A stretch of 10,591 nucleotides of DNA, taken from Holophagaceae bacterium UBA706. Its GTDB lineage: Bacteria > Acidobacteriota > Holophagae > Holophagales > Holophagaceae. Both the position numbers and the translations under genes were made by a program. The DNA is taken from positions 4,159 to 14,749 of the forward strand of contig DBME01000123.1 of NCBI GenBank assembly GCA_002298155.1. The letters run 5' to 3'. This document shows positions 1 to 7,299 of the stretch, one piece after another. The notes beneath the pieces are model-generated. The model was not told the origin of the DNA. It saw only the letters and a list, made by a program, of their open reading frames with translations, and did not search any database. Numbering within the stretch: position 1 is the first letter of the stretch; each line of letters begins with the position of its first letter.

Positions 1-668
1 AAGGGCGTTCCTCCGGTCGTGGGGGCGAGGACCCGCCGGCGCACCGTCAACAGGGTCGACCACATCTTGAGGACGGCGCCGGTGTGGGCATCCACGAGCA
101 GATCCTCGTGGCGGGTCTCGTCGCGGCCGTTCTCGAGTTCCGTGTGGAGATGGTAAGCCAGGAGGCACCTGGACGCGGCGGGGCCGGAGGGCTCATCCCC
201 GGATTCCGGGGCCTCCTGGAGGGCCTGGGGCCAGACCACCAGCTCCATGGCGGGATCGTCGGTGAACGAGCCCATGGGGGCGATGCGCGCCTTCGCCACC
301 GCCAGGGCCTCCTGGGGGGCGAGGTTGGGGGTGATCTCGACCTGGACGTTGCGCACGAGGGCGTCGGTGAGCGTCATGCCGGAGGGTCCGAGGTGGGCGA
401 TGGCCTGGGCTCCCCACACGCGCAGGCCGCGGTGGGTCTGCTGGACCCGCACGTGGCGGAAGCCGAGTTCGTCAGCCATGTCGTCCTGGACCTGGAAATC
501 GGCTTCCTCGCCCAGGCCAAGCTCCGCGCGGGTCTCGCGCAGGTGCTGGACCACGGCGGTGGCTTCCTTCCCGGGGGCTTCGCCTTCGGGGACGGGCGCC
601 TGCGCCAGCACCGCGAGGCCGGCAAGCAGAGCGATGGTATTAATTATGATTGAATTCTGAACGAGCAT
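1..668 (-). CDS. Secreted thermolysin-type (M4/M36-like) metalloprotease, N-terminal propeptide part, partial
   Basis: Reading leftward from the ATG at 668-666 gives 222 complete codons with no stop before the window edge, so only the N-terminus is present. Residues 1-24 look like a signal peptide: a hydrophobic stretch (IALLAGLAVLA) ending in an AxA-like site (LAQA) before PVPEGE. Residues about 46-95 match the fungalysin/thermolysin propeptide (FTP) fold, with FRHVRVQQ, GLRVWGAQ and AHL. Residues about 115-203 resemble a PepSY domain, with YHLH and the DLLVDAHTGAVLKMW ending typical just before the mature peptidase. In this family the propeptide acts as chaperone and inhibitor and is removed after secretion. 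The catalytic HExxH would lie beyond the edge, so peptidase activity is inferred and M4 versus M36 cannot be settled. An AGGAG lies 4 nt before the ATG and supports this start. An in-frame TTG nine codons upstream (695-693) would add a basic n-region. The gene is divergent from hypC. Confidence 0.8.
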   Translation of the reverse strand, partial: MLVQNSIIINTIALLAGLAVLAQAPVPEGEAPGKEATAVVQHLRETRAELGLGEEADFQVQDDMADELGFRHVRVQQTHRGLRVWGAQAIAHLGPSGMTLTDALVRNVQVEITPNLAPQEALAVAKARIAPMGSFTDDPAMELVVWPQALQEAPESGDEPSGPAASRCLLAYHLHTELENGRDETRHEDLLVDAHTGAVLKMWSTLLTVRRRVLAPTTGGTP

Positions 669-902
669 GACTCTCCTCTTGAGCCGCCTAGGCAACCGGA
701 TTCAGATTCGGGTGCTACGTGGGTGAGCTTTCAGATGCACAGCGCCTGCCTGGAGTGCCAAAGAAATTCCAAGGTATTGCAATAAATTAGAAATACATTG
801 ATTCGCGATTCCTAACGATGTCTGGAATGCCGGTCGGCCGTGGCTATCCTTGGGGACGTCCGGGACATTCCGGGCGCGAGGTCTGGAGCCTGGAGGTCCT
901 GC
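669..902. promoter_or_regulatory. Divergent control region between protease gene and hypC, with AT-rich island
   Basis: This 234-bp gap separates two divergently read genes, so promoters for both should lie here. Most of it is GC-rich, but about 756-817 is clearly AT-rich and includes the small palindrome TTGCAA (777-782) and the stretch AATAAATTAGAAATACATTG (781-800). I could not find a convincing paired -35/-10 or a -24/-12 sigma-54 element on either strand. A TTGAT at 798-802 resembles one half of an FNR-type site but lacks its partner. No credible small gene is seen: the plus-strand ORFs that begin at 818 and 840 here are upstream extensions of hypD and hypC. The hypC ribosome binding site GGAGGT is at 892-897. 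Confidence 0.4.
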
Positions 903-1127
903 ATGTGCCTGGGCATTCCCGGGAAGGTCGTGGATGTGGAGGAGGGCCCGCTGCGGGTGGGCCGCGTGGCCTTCGGCGACGTAGTCAAGGAGGTCTCGCT
1001 GGTCTTCGTGCCGGACGCGGCGCCCGGCGACTTCGTGGTGGTCCACGCGGGCACGGGGATCGAGGTGATCGACGAGGCCAAGGCCCTGCGGGTCTTCGAG
1101 ACGCTCCGCCTCATGGAGGAGCCTTGA
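903..1127 (+). CDS. hypC: HypC/HybG-family [NiFe]-hydrogenase maturation chaperone
   Basis: The 74-residue product begins with the family hallmark [10 protein letters not shown], and the conserved Cys2 is required for iron binding and for contact with HypD and the hydrogenase large subunit. Length is normal for HypC (about 70-95 residues). The small beta-barrel core follows ([19 protein letters not shown], then [17 protein letters not shown]), ending in a helix with [10 protein letters not shown]. An in-frame ATG at 840 exists, but the ATG at 903 is chosen because Cys must follow the initiator Met and because GGAGGT sits 5 nt upstream. HypC accepts the Fe(CN)2CO unit together with HypD and delivers it to the apo-hydrogenase in the cytoplasm. 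It is the first gene of a hypCDE unit, and its stop overlaps the hypD start (TTGA). HybG and HypC cannot be told apart by sequence alone. Confidence 0.96.
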   Translation: MCLGIPGKVVDVEEGPLRVGRVAFGDVVKEVSLVFVPDAAPGDFVVVHAGTGIEVIDEAKALRVFETLRLMEEP

Positions 1128-2233
1128 GATTCCTGGACGAGTACCGTGATCCCGTGGCGGCGGGGAAGTGGGTCGCGGCGATCCGCGCCCTGGTGACCCG
1201 GCCCTGGAACATCATGGAAGTGTGCGGCGGCCAGACCCACAGCATCGTGCGGTTCGGCATCGACGAGCTCCTGCCGCCGTCCATCCGCCTGATCCACGGG
1301 CCCGGCTGCCCCGTCTGCGTCACGCCCGTGGAGCTCATCGACAAGGCCGTGGCCATCGCCGCGAGGCCGGAGGTGATCTTCTGCAGCTTCGGGGACATGC
1401 TCCGGGTGCCGGGGAGCGCGTCGGATCTCTTCCGCGTGAAGTCGCTGGGGGGCGATGTGCGCATCGTCTACTCCCCGCTGGATGCGGTGAAGGTCGCGGA
1501 GGAGAACCCGGGGCGCAAGGTGGTGTTCTTCGCCGTGGGCTTCGAGACGACGGCGCCCGCCAACGCCCTGGCGGTGGCGGAGGCTCACCGGCGGGGCCTG
1601 GGCAACTTCTCCGTGCTGGTGAGCCACGTCCTCGTGCCACCGGCCCTGGAGGCGGTGCTGTCGGCCCCGGGGCGGATCGTGGACGGCCTGCTGGCCGCGG
1701 GCCACGTGTGCGCCGTGATGGGGACGGAGGAATACCCGCCCATCGCCCTGCGCCACCGGGTGCCCATCGTCGTCACGGCCTTCGAGCCCCTGGATCTCCT
1801 GGAGGGGATCCACATGGTGGTCAAGCAGCTGGAGGAGGGGCGCCACGAGGTGGAGAACCAGTACCACCGCCTGGTGCGCGCCGGGGGCAATCGCCCGGCG
1901 CAGGATCTGGTGAAGGAGGTCTTCCGGGTGAAGGACCGGGCCTGGCGGGGCATCGGCACCATCCCCATGAGCGGCCTGGGCCTGCGGGAGGACTATGCGG
2001 CCTTCGACGCGGAGGGGATCTTCGAGGTGGAGGGGGTCGGCGGGCCGGAATCCCCCGACTGCCGCAGCGGCCTGGTGCTGCAAGGCCTCCTCAAGCCCAC
2101 GGAATGCCCGGCCTTCGGCACCACCTGCACCCCCGACAACCCCCTGGGCGCCACCATGGTGAGCAACGAGGGCGCCTGCGCGGCCTACTACCGCTACCGC
2201 CGGCACAGCCAGGAGCCCGCCCATGGCGTTTGA
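1124..2233 (+). CDS. hypD: HypD, [NiFe]-hydrogenase Fe(CN)2CO assembly iron-sulfur protein
   Basis: HypD forms the scaffold with HypC on which CN and CO ligands are placed on iron, and it carries a [4Fe-4S] cluster. I place the start at TTG 1124, giving 369 residues that begin [10 protein letters not shown] like the family. GGAGGA at 1115-1120 lies just upstream, and the TTG overlaps the hypC stop. The open frame continues upstream to 818 but has no family similarity there. Conserved motifs are visible: CGGQTH (Cys34), GPGCPVC (Cys62 and Cys65), [12 protein letters not shown] (about 86-97) and GFETTAP (139-145). The C-terminal cluster cysteines are Cys313, Cys328, Cys335 and Cys352, spaced CX14CX6CX16C as expected for the cluster ligands. 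The usual CRCG motif reads CRSG here; the lost Cys is not one of the four spaced ligands. The end overlaps hypE by 11 nt, implying coupled translation. Confidence 0.96.
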   Translation: MRFLDEYRDPVAAGKWVAAIRALVTRPWNIMEVCGGQTHSIVRFGIDELLPPSIRLIHGPGCPVCVTPVELIDKAVAIAARPEVIFCSFGDMLRVPGSASDLFRVKSLGGDVRIVYSPLDAVKVAEENPGRKVVFFAVGFETTAPANALAVAEAHRRGLGNFSVLVSHVLVPPALEAVLSAPGRIVDGLLAAGHVCAVMGTEEYPPIALRHRVPIVVTAFEPLDLLEGIHMVVKQLEEGRHEVENQYHRLVRAGGNRPAQDLVKEVFRVKDRAWRGIGTIPMSGLGLREDYAAFDAEGIFEVEGVGGPESPDCRSGLVLQGLLKPTECPAFGTTCTPDNPLGATMVSNEGACAAYYRYRRHSQEPAHGV

Positions 2234-3263
2234 ACTCAACTGCCCGGTGCCCCTGAGGCACGAGACCATCCAGATGGCCCACGGCGGCGGGGGGCGCATG
2301 ATGCGGGACCTGCTGGAGGCCGTGATGCTCCCAGCCTTCCGCAACGACACCCTGGAATCCCGCCACGACAGCGCCCTGCTGCCCGACCCGGGATCCCGGC
2401 TGGCCTTCACCACGGACACCTATGTGGTGCGGCCCCGGTTCTTCCCCGGGGGCGACATCGGGGAGCTGGCGGTGTACGGCACCGTGAACGACCTGGCCAT
2501 GGCCGGGGCCACGCCGCGCTTCCTCAGCGTGGGGATGATCCTGGAGGAGGGCTATCCCATCGAGGAGTTGCGCCGGGTGGTGGCCTCCATGCGCCGCGCC
2601 GCGGACCGCTGCGGGGTCGCCATCGTCACGGGCGACACCAAGGTGGTGGACAAGGGCAAGGGCGACGGGATCTACATCAACACCGCCGGCATTGGTTCGG
2701 TGCCGGGAGATCTGGTGGTGGGGCCCGGCCAGGTGCGGCCCGGCGACGCCGTGATCCTCAGCGGGGACGTGGGCCGCCATGGCGTGGCCGTCATGTCGGT
2801 GCGGGAGGGCATCGCCTTCCAGACGCCGGTGGAGAGCGACTGCGCGCCGCTCCACGGCCTGGTGCGGGGCCTGCTGGACGGGGGCGTGACGCCCCACTGC
2901 CTGCGCGATGCCACCCGGGGCGGCCTGGCCGCGGTGCTCAACGAGATCGCCACGGACGGCAAGGTGGGCGTCGAGGTGGTGGAGGCCGCGGTGCCGGTGG
3001 TTCCCGGCGTGGAGGGGGCCTGTGAGATGCTGGGTCTCGATCCGTTGTACGTGGCCTGCGAAGGGTGCCTGGTGGCCTTCGTGGCCGGGCCGGACGCGGA
3101 CCGGGCCGTGATACTCCTGAGGGCCCGGGAGGGCGGGGAAGGGGCGGTGCGCATCGGCACGGTGGTGGAGGATGGCCGGGGCACGGTGATCCTGCGCACG
3201 CGGCTTGGCACACGGCGGATCCTGGACCTGCTGTCGGGGGAGCAGCTGCCGAGGATCTGCTAG
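2223..3263 (+). CDS. hypE: HypE, carbamoyl dehydratase making the cyanide ligand of [NiFe]-hydrogenase
   Basis: The 346-residue product ends in PRIC, the defining HypE C-terminus. The terminal Cys346 accepts a carbamoyl group from HypF and is dehydrated with ATP to the thiocyanate that donates CN to the HypC-HypD iron. The PurM/AIR-synthase fold is evident: glycine-rich [10 protein letters not shown] (18-27), the segment FTTDTYVV (62-69), [12 protein letters not shown] (85-96), the ATP-binding loop [17 protein letters not shown] (137-153), [12 protein letters not shown] (180-191) and [10 protein letters not shown] (227-236). Length is normal. The ATG at 2223 lies inside the end of hypD (11-nt overlap). 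Its partner HypF is not in the window, so it must be encoded elsewhere for cyanide synthesis to work. The stop TAG at 3261-3263 interlocks with the stop of the convergent kinase gene, and no terminator hairpin lies between them. Confidence 0.97.
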   Translation: MAFELNCPVPLRHETIQMAHGGGGRMMRDLLEAVMLPAFRNDTLESRHDSALLPDPGSRLAFTTDTYVVRPRFFPGGDIGELAVYGTVNDLAMAGATPRFLSVGMILEEGYPIEELRRVVASMRRAADRCGVAIVTGDTKVVDKGKGDGIYINTAGIGSVPGDLVVGPGQVRPGDAVILSGDVGRHGVAVMSVREGIAFQTPVESDCAPLHGLVRGLLDGGVTPHCLRDATRGGLAAVLNEIATDGKVGVEVVEAAVPVVPGVEGACEMLGLDPLYVACEGCLVAFVAGPDADRAVILLRAREGGEGAVRIGTVVEDGRGTVILRTRLGTRRILDLLSGEQLPRIC

Positions 3264-6115
3264 TAAGCCAGCAATTCCTGGATCTTGCGCCCCAGGTCCT
3301 CCAGGGTGAACGGCTTGGCGATGGCCAGGGCCCTGCCGCCGCCCTCCAGGAGGTTGGCGGCCTCCAGGTCCAGGTGTCCCGTGGCCAGGAGGACGGGGAG
3401 CTCCAGGCCGCGGCGGCGCATTTCCCGGAAGGTCTCCAGGCCGTTCATGCCGGGCATGTTCAGGTCCAGGATGACCAGGTCGGCCTTGTGGGGGCCGCCC
3501 AGCCAGGCCAGGGCCTCCTCGCCGCCGGCGACGCTGGTGACGGTGTGGCCGTACAGCGCCACCAGGTCGGGAACCGAGGCCCGGATCAGCTCGTCGTCAT
3601 CCACCAGCAGGATCTCCAGGGGTCTGACGGCGGGTGGGGTGAAGCCGGCAGCCTCCCGCGGGGCCGCGGCCTCGGGGCGGGAGGGAAGCCTCAGCAGGAC
3701 CGTGGTGCCCTGCCCGGGTTCGCTGCGCAGGCTCACGGAGCCTCCGTGGGCCTTGGCGGCGGCGTACACCGAGGAGAGGCCCAGGCCGGTGCCCTTGCCC
3801 ACGGGCTTGGTGGTGAAGAACGGATCCATGGCACGGGACAGCACCTCCGGGGTCATGCCCACGCCGGTGTCGGCCACCTCGAGGCCGACCTCGCCCGGCT
3901 CCAGGATCCGGGTCCGCAGGGTGAGGGTCCCGCCCCCGGGCATGGCGTCCAGGGCGTTGACGCAGAGGTTCATGAGGGCGCTGCCCAGGATCCCCTTCTC
4001 GCCGTACACCGCCGGAAGGTCGCCGGCCAGGTCCAGCACCAGGGCCACCTTGTGTTCGGTGGTGCGCTGGAGGATCGCCATCTCGTCCCTTACCAGGGTG
4101 TTCAGGTCGAGGAGCTCCGCCTCGCGGATGTCCTTGCGCACGAAATTGGTGAGACCCTTGACCAGATCCCGGCCCCGTGTCGCGGCGGTCTCGATGATGT
4201 CCATGGCCTTGGTGAGGCTTTCATCGCCGCCGTGCACCAGCTTCAGGGTCTGCGTGACGGCCTGGATGGCCGCGAGCACGTTGTTCATGTCATGGGCCAC
4301 GCCCCCGGCCAGGCTGCCGAGGCTTTCCAGCTTCTGGGTCTGGGCGAGCTGGGCCTGAAGCCTGCGCCGCTCCTCCTCCGCGCGCTTCTGCTCCGTGATG
4401 TCGCGGACGATGATGAGGGTGGTTTCGCCGGTGTAGGGCAGCACCCGGGCCTCGAAATGCCGTTCCACGCCCTCCACGGGCAGGCTGTAGGTCAGGAGCT
4501 GGACCGTGTGGGAGGTCAGGGTGTGGGCGATGGCCTCCATGACCCGATCGGCCAGGGGCTGGGGCAGGATGTCCAGGCAGCTGCGGCCCAGGAAGGCCTC
4601 GGGGGACTGGAAGAGCGCAGTGGGGTCGCTGGCCTGGTACCCCCGGAACACCCCCTCCCGGTCCGTTATGAAGATCAGGTCCGGGATGGCGTTCAGCAGG
4701 GCGCGGGTCTGGGTCTCGCTCTGGCGCAGGTCCTCCTCGGCCTTCAGGCGCCGGGTCACGTCGTGGATGATGCAGACGAACCAGCGCCTCCCGCCGATGG
4801 TCACGGCCCGGGCCCCCACTTCCACGGCCATGCGGCTGCCGTCCGACCGGGGGCGCACCAGGTCGATGCGGTCGGAGTCCTGCCGGTGGAGGCGCAGGAG
4901 CAGGGTGCGGATCCTGGCGGCGCCTTCGGGTTCGTGGAGGCTGGCCAGGCTCGAGCCCTTGACCTCTTCCACGGGGCGCTCGAAATATTCCAGGGCCCGG
5001 TCGTTCACTTCTTGGATGGTGCCCTGCTCATCCACCAGGAGGATGCCGTCGTCCGCCTGCTGCATGAGCGCCTTGAACCGCGTCTCCTGCAGTTCGGCCC
5101 AGGCCATGGCCCGGTCCCGGCTGTGCGCCAGGAGCCACACCAGCAGGGTGATCAGGAGGCTGACCAGGATGCCCGCCGCCAGGACGGTGCGCGACCGGCC
5201 GCCGTCCATGCGCTCCTCGAACCCGGGGAGGGCCTGCACGGAAAGCGTCCAGGTGTGGTGCCCGAGGGTGAGCTGGCGGGAGGCCTTGATGCGGTCCGGC
5301 TGGTAGGTGGGCGGCGTCTTGCCGCTGCGCGTGGCGCACATGAAGGCGCCGGGGGAAGGGGTGGGGCCGTCGTAGATGGCCAGGTCCAGGTCGTCCCAGG
5401 CGCTGCCGAAGATGCCCGTGGTGAGCTCGTTCATGCGGAAGGCCGCGTAGACCCAGGCGCGGGCCCGGGTGCGGTCCGTTCCGGGAGCGTACACCGGCAG
5501 GAACAGGATGGCGCCGGCCTGGTTGTCGGTGCCGTCCTCCTGCACCAGGACCACCTTGCCGGTCATGACCACGTCATTGAGCTGCCGGGAGGATTCCATG
5601 GCCAGATGCCGCACGGGCTCGGCGTAGCCGTCGTAGCCCAGGGCCCGGAGGTTCCGGCCGGTGAAGGGCTCCACGTAGAGCACCGACGTGTAGGGATCGC
5701 GGTCTCCCGCCGGGCGGATGGCGAAGTCCGGGAAACCTTCCCGGCGCACACCGGCCTCGAAGCGGGCCTTGTCCGCCCGGCGCACCACGGGCTGGAACCC
5801 GATGGCCTGGAACCCGGCCAGATGGGACTCCACGCGCATGGCCCCCACGAAGCGCCGGAAATCCTCGCGGTCCGTGGGCCCGGCCTCGCACCGCCCCTGG
5901 ACCGCCCAGAGGACCTGCTCGTAGGTAGCCATGCGCCGCTCGATGCGCGCCTGGGCGTCGTCCACGCGCACCTCGAAGTAGGCCCGCGCCTCCCGCAGCA
6001 TCTCCTGCCGGGCCTTGCGCCAGGCCAGGTGCGTCAGGCCCAGGCAGACCAGGAGCACCGCCAACGGCAGGACCGAACCTCCGATGAAGTTGCGGAAAGG
6101 GCGCACAGGTCGCAT
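3260..6115 (-). CDS. Membrane hybrid sensor histidine kinase: CHASE-PAS-PAS-HisKA-HATPase-REC
   Basis: This 951-residue protein has a first membrane helix at about 11-31 and a second at about 310-331. Between them is a periplasmic region with CHASE-domain features (for example GFQAIGFQPVV, about 101-111, and DRDPYTSVLYVEP, 138-150). Two PAS modules follow, at about 340-455 and 465-575, joined by a charged helical linker to the dimerisation domain. The phospho-accepting His608 sits in GGVAHDMNN. The ATPase shows N716/N720, the G1 box DTGVGM (749-754), PFFTTK (765-770) and GKGTGLGL (773-780). After a Pro/Ala-rich linker, a receiver domain ends the protein, with acidic residues D839-D841, phospho-acceptor Asp884, Thr912 and Lys934 all present. 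The kinase and receiver therefore look intact. CHASE domains bind small extracellular ligands; the ligand here cannot be read. No response regulator or output gene is adjacent, so it is an orphan. The ATG at 6115 has AGGAG 3 nt upstream. Confidence 0.93.
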   Translation of the reverse strand: MRPVRPFRNFIGGSVLPLAVLLVCLGLTHLAWRKARQEMLREARAYFEVRVDDAQARIERRMATYEQVLWAVQGRCEAGPTDREDFRRFVGAMRVESHLAGFQAIGFQPVVRRADKARFEAGVRREGFPDFAIRPAGDRDPYTSVLYVEPFTGRNLRALGYDGYAEPVRHLAMESSRQLNDVVMTGKVVLVQEDGTDNQAGAILFLPVYAPGTDRTRARAWVYAAFRMNELTTGIFGSAWDDLDLAIYDGPTPSPGAFMCATRSGKTPPTYQPDRIKASRQLTLGHHTWTLSVQALPGFEERMDGGRSRTVLAAGILVSLLITLLVWLLAHSRDRAMAWAELQETRFKALMQQADDGILLVDEQGTIQEVNDRALEYFERPVEEVKGSSLASLHEPEGAARIRTLLLRLHRQDSDRIDLVRPRSDGSRMAVEVGARAVTIGGRRWFVCIIHDVTRRLKAEEDLRQSETQTRALLNAIPDLIFITDREGVFRGYQASDPTALFQSPEAFLGRSCLDILPQPLADRVMEAIAHTLTSHTVQLLTYSLPVEGVERHFEARVLPYTGETTLIIVRDITEQKRAEEERRRLQAQLAQTQKLESLGSLAGGVAHDMNNVLAAIQAVTQTLKLVHGGDESLTKAMDIIETAATRGRDLVKGLTNFVRKDIREAELLDLNTLVRDEMAILQRTTEHKVALVLDLAGDLPAVYGEKGILGSALMNLCVNALDAMPGGGTLTLRTRILEPGEVGLEVADTGVGMTPEVLSRAMDPFFTTKPVGKGTGLGLSSVYAAAKAHGGSVSLRSEPGQGTTVLLRLPSRPEAAAPREAAGFTPPAVRPLEILLVDDDELIRASVPDLVALYGHTVTSVAGGEEALAWLGGPHKADLVILDLNMPGMNGLETFREMRRRGLELPVLLATGHLDLEAANLLEGGGRALAIAKPFTLEDLGRKIQELLAY

Positions 6116-6160
6116 AGGCTCCTGGACTTCTCGCTGGGAAGGGTGGGATTGGTCACCCCG

Positions 6161-6166
6161 ATTCTA
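6161..6166 (-). promoter_or_regulatory. Possible -10 element for the hybrid kinase gene
   Basis: Read on the minus strand, TAGAAT matches five of six positions of the sigma-70 -10 consensus and lies about 45 nt before the kinase ATG, within the 80-bp gap after the threonine aldolase stop. No good -35 is seen at the right distance. It suggests that the kinase could have its own promoter, but co-transcription with the upstream aldolase is equally possible because no terminator separates them. Confidence 0.25.
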
Positions 6167-6195
6167 CGCCTTCCCCCGGACCTGTGCCGGATTTT

Positions 6196-7248
6196 TCAGA
6201 TCATCGGGCGCTGGCCCTCCCAGGTGGTGACCAGGCGGTCGGCGATCCTTCCGACGCGGGCGATGGCCTCCTCCACGTCCCCGTCGCTGAGGTCGCGGTG
6301 GGTGATGAAGCGCAGGGCGCTGCCCACGGGGAGGACCCGCACCCGGGCCTCCTCGAGGAAGGACACGGCCGCGGGCGCGTCGGGGACGGGCACCAGCAGG
6401 ATATTCGTCTCGGGGACGGGCACCTGGAAGCCCATGGCGCGCAGGCCATCCGCCAGGCGCTTGGCCTTCTGGTGGTCCTCGGGGATGCGGGGCAGGTAGT
6501 CCAGGGCGACCATGCCGGCCGCGGCCATGACCCCGCCCTGGCGCACGCCGCCGCCCAGCATCTTGCGCAGACGCCGGCCGGCCTCGATGGCGTCCCGGGA
6601 GACGCACAGGACGGAGCCCATGGGGGCGCCCAGGCCCTTGCTGAGGCAGACGCTGACCGTCTCGGCGCCCCAGGCCATCTCCTCCAGGGAGGCGTTCTGG
6701 GCGGCCGCGGCGTGCCAGAGCCGGGCGCCGTCCAGGTGGACCTTGAGGTTGCGGGCGTGGGCCTGCTCCACCAGGGCGCGGTGCTCGGCGGGGGTCAGGC
6801 AAGTGCCCCCGGCGAAGTTGTGGGTATTTTCAAGACACAGGAGGGAGGACCGGAGGGTGTAGTAGGGCCCCGCGCCGCCCGCGGCCCGCCACACCTGCAT
6901 GGGGGTGATCCTCCCGGGGCCGCCTTCCCAGGGCAGGGCCTCGGGCATGCCCTGGGCCAGCCACGCCGGCGTCCCCAGTTCCGAGCCCAGCACGTGGGCC
7001 TGGGCGGGGGCCAGGAACCGGTCGCCGCGCTGGAGATGCAGCAGCAGGGCGATGGTGTTGGCCATGCAGCCCGTGGGCGTCCAGAGCCCGGCCTCCTTCC
7101 CCAGAAGTCCGGCCACCCGGCGCTCCAGGGCGTCCATGGTGGGGTCGCGGTCCAGGACGTCGTCGCCCACCTCCGCGGAGGCCATGGCCTCCCGCATGGC
7201 CTGGGAAGGCCTGGTGACGGTGTCGGATCGGAAGTCGAGTGGGGTCAT
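6196..7248 (-). CDS. ltaE: Low-specificity L-threonine aldolase, PLP-dependent
   Basis: The 350-residue product begins MTPLDFRSDTVTRPS, the family N-terminus, and is close to the usual 330-350 residues. It belongs to the fold-type I PLP enzymes that cleave L-threonine and L-allo-threonine to glycine and acetaldehyde in the cytosol. The PLP-binding lysine is Lys204 in CLSKGLGAPMGS. Asp173 in HLDGARLWHA is placed to pair with the pyridine nitrogen. ENTHNFAGGT (140-149) and GGGVRQGGVMAAA (232-244) are other family blocks, and FITHRDLSD (314-322) is near the end. The open frame runs far upstream to 8253 across uppP, but that part is an antisense shadow. ATG 7248 is chosen by homology. No Shine-Dalgarno sequence precedes it, and a TACAAT hexamer ends only 7 nt upstream, which raises a leaderless mRNA. 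The kinase gene follows 80 bp downstream on the same strand. Confidence 0.93.
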   Translation of the reverse strand: MTPLDFRSDTVTRPSQAMREAMASAEVGDDVLDRDPTMDALERRVAGLLGKEAGLWTPTGCMANTIALLLHLQRGDRFLAPAQAHVLGSELGTPAWLAQGMPEALPWEGGPGRITPMQVWRAAGGAGPYYTLRSSLLCLENTHNFAGGTCLTPAEHRALVEQAHARNLKVHLDGARLWHAAAAQNASLEEMAWGAETVSVCLSKGLGAPMGSVLCVSRDAIEAGRRLRKMLGGGVRQGGVMAAAGMVALDYLPRIPEDHQKAKRLADGLRAMGFQVPVPETNILLVPVPDAPAAVSFLEEARVRVLPVGSALRFITHRDLSDGDVEEAIARVGRIADRLVTTWEGQRPMI

Positions 7249-7255
7249 GGGAGCG

Positions 7256-7261
7256 ATTGTA
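7256..7261 (-). promoter_or_regulatory. Candidate -10 (TACAAT) giving a leaderless ltaE transcript
   Basis: On the minus strand TACAAT differs from TATAAT at one position. It ends 7 nt before the ltaE ATG, so a normal start site 6-8 nt downstream would fall on or beside the A of the start codon. The absence of a ribosome binding site before this ATG agrees with that. There is no recognisable -35 about 17 bp upstream, so the call rests on the hexamer and its position. Confidence 0.4.
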
Positions 7262-7271
7262 GCCCGTCCTT

Positions 7272-7280
7272 TGCTACAGT
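7272..7280 (+). promoter_or_regulatory. Candidate extended -10 (TGCTACAGT) for uppP
   Basis: TGCTACAGT fits the extended -10 pattern TGNTANNNT, which can work without a strong -35; none is visible here. It lies 20 nt before the uppP ATG, which would give a leader of roughly 13 nt that still holds the GGAG at 7291-7294. It sits back to back with the minus-strand ltaE hexamer, the two -10 boxes being separated by 13 bp. Confidence 0.4.
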
Positions 7281-7299
7281 GGACACCAACGGAGTCCCT

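Noticed and set aside
735..770. Sigma-54 type promoter on the minus strand at TTGGCAC before the protease
   Set aside because: The -24-like TGGCAC is present, but the expected TTGC at the -12 position is absent at the correct spacing.
798..811. FNR-like site beginning TTGAT upstream of hypC
   Set aside because: The second half reads GATTC instead of ATCAA, so the palindrome is not there.
818..1123. Upstream extension of the hypD frame, and the 840 start for hypC
   Set aside because: HypC must begin Met-Cys at 903 with its GGAGGT, and HypD similarity starts at the TTG at 1124. The upstream stretches look like off-frame translation.
812..2419. A 535-residue open frame on the minus strand across hypC, hypD and the start of hypE
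   Set aside because: It is rich in His, Gly, Arg and Ala with no recognisable domain, and it lies opposite strongly conserved hyp genes.
6176..6196. Terminator-like CCGG-loop-CCGG followed by ATTTTT on the plus strand
   Set aside because: The stem is only 4 bp and no plus-strand gene ends here; both neighbours are on the minus strand.
3065..6499. A 1144-residue open frame on the plus strand, antisense to the kinase gene
   Set aside because: Its composition (Gly, Ala, His, Gln, Val rich, without domains) is that of a reverse-strand shadow in high-GC DNA, while the minus-strand frame encodes a complete multidomain kinase.
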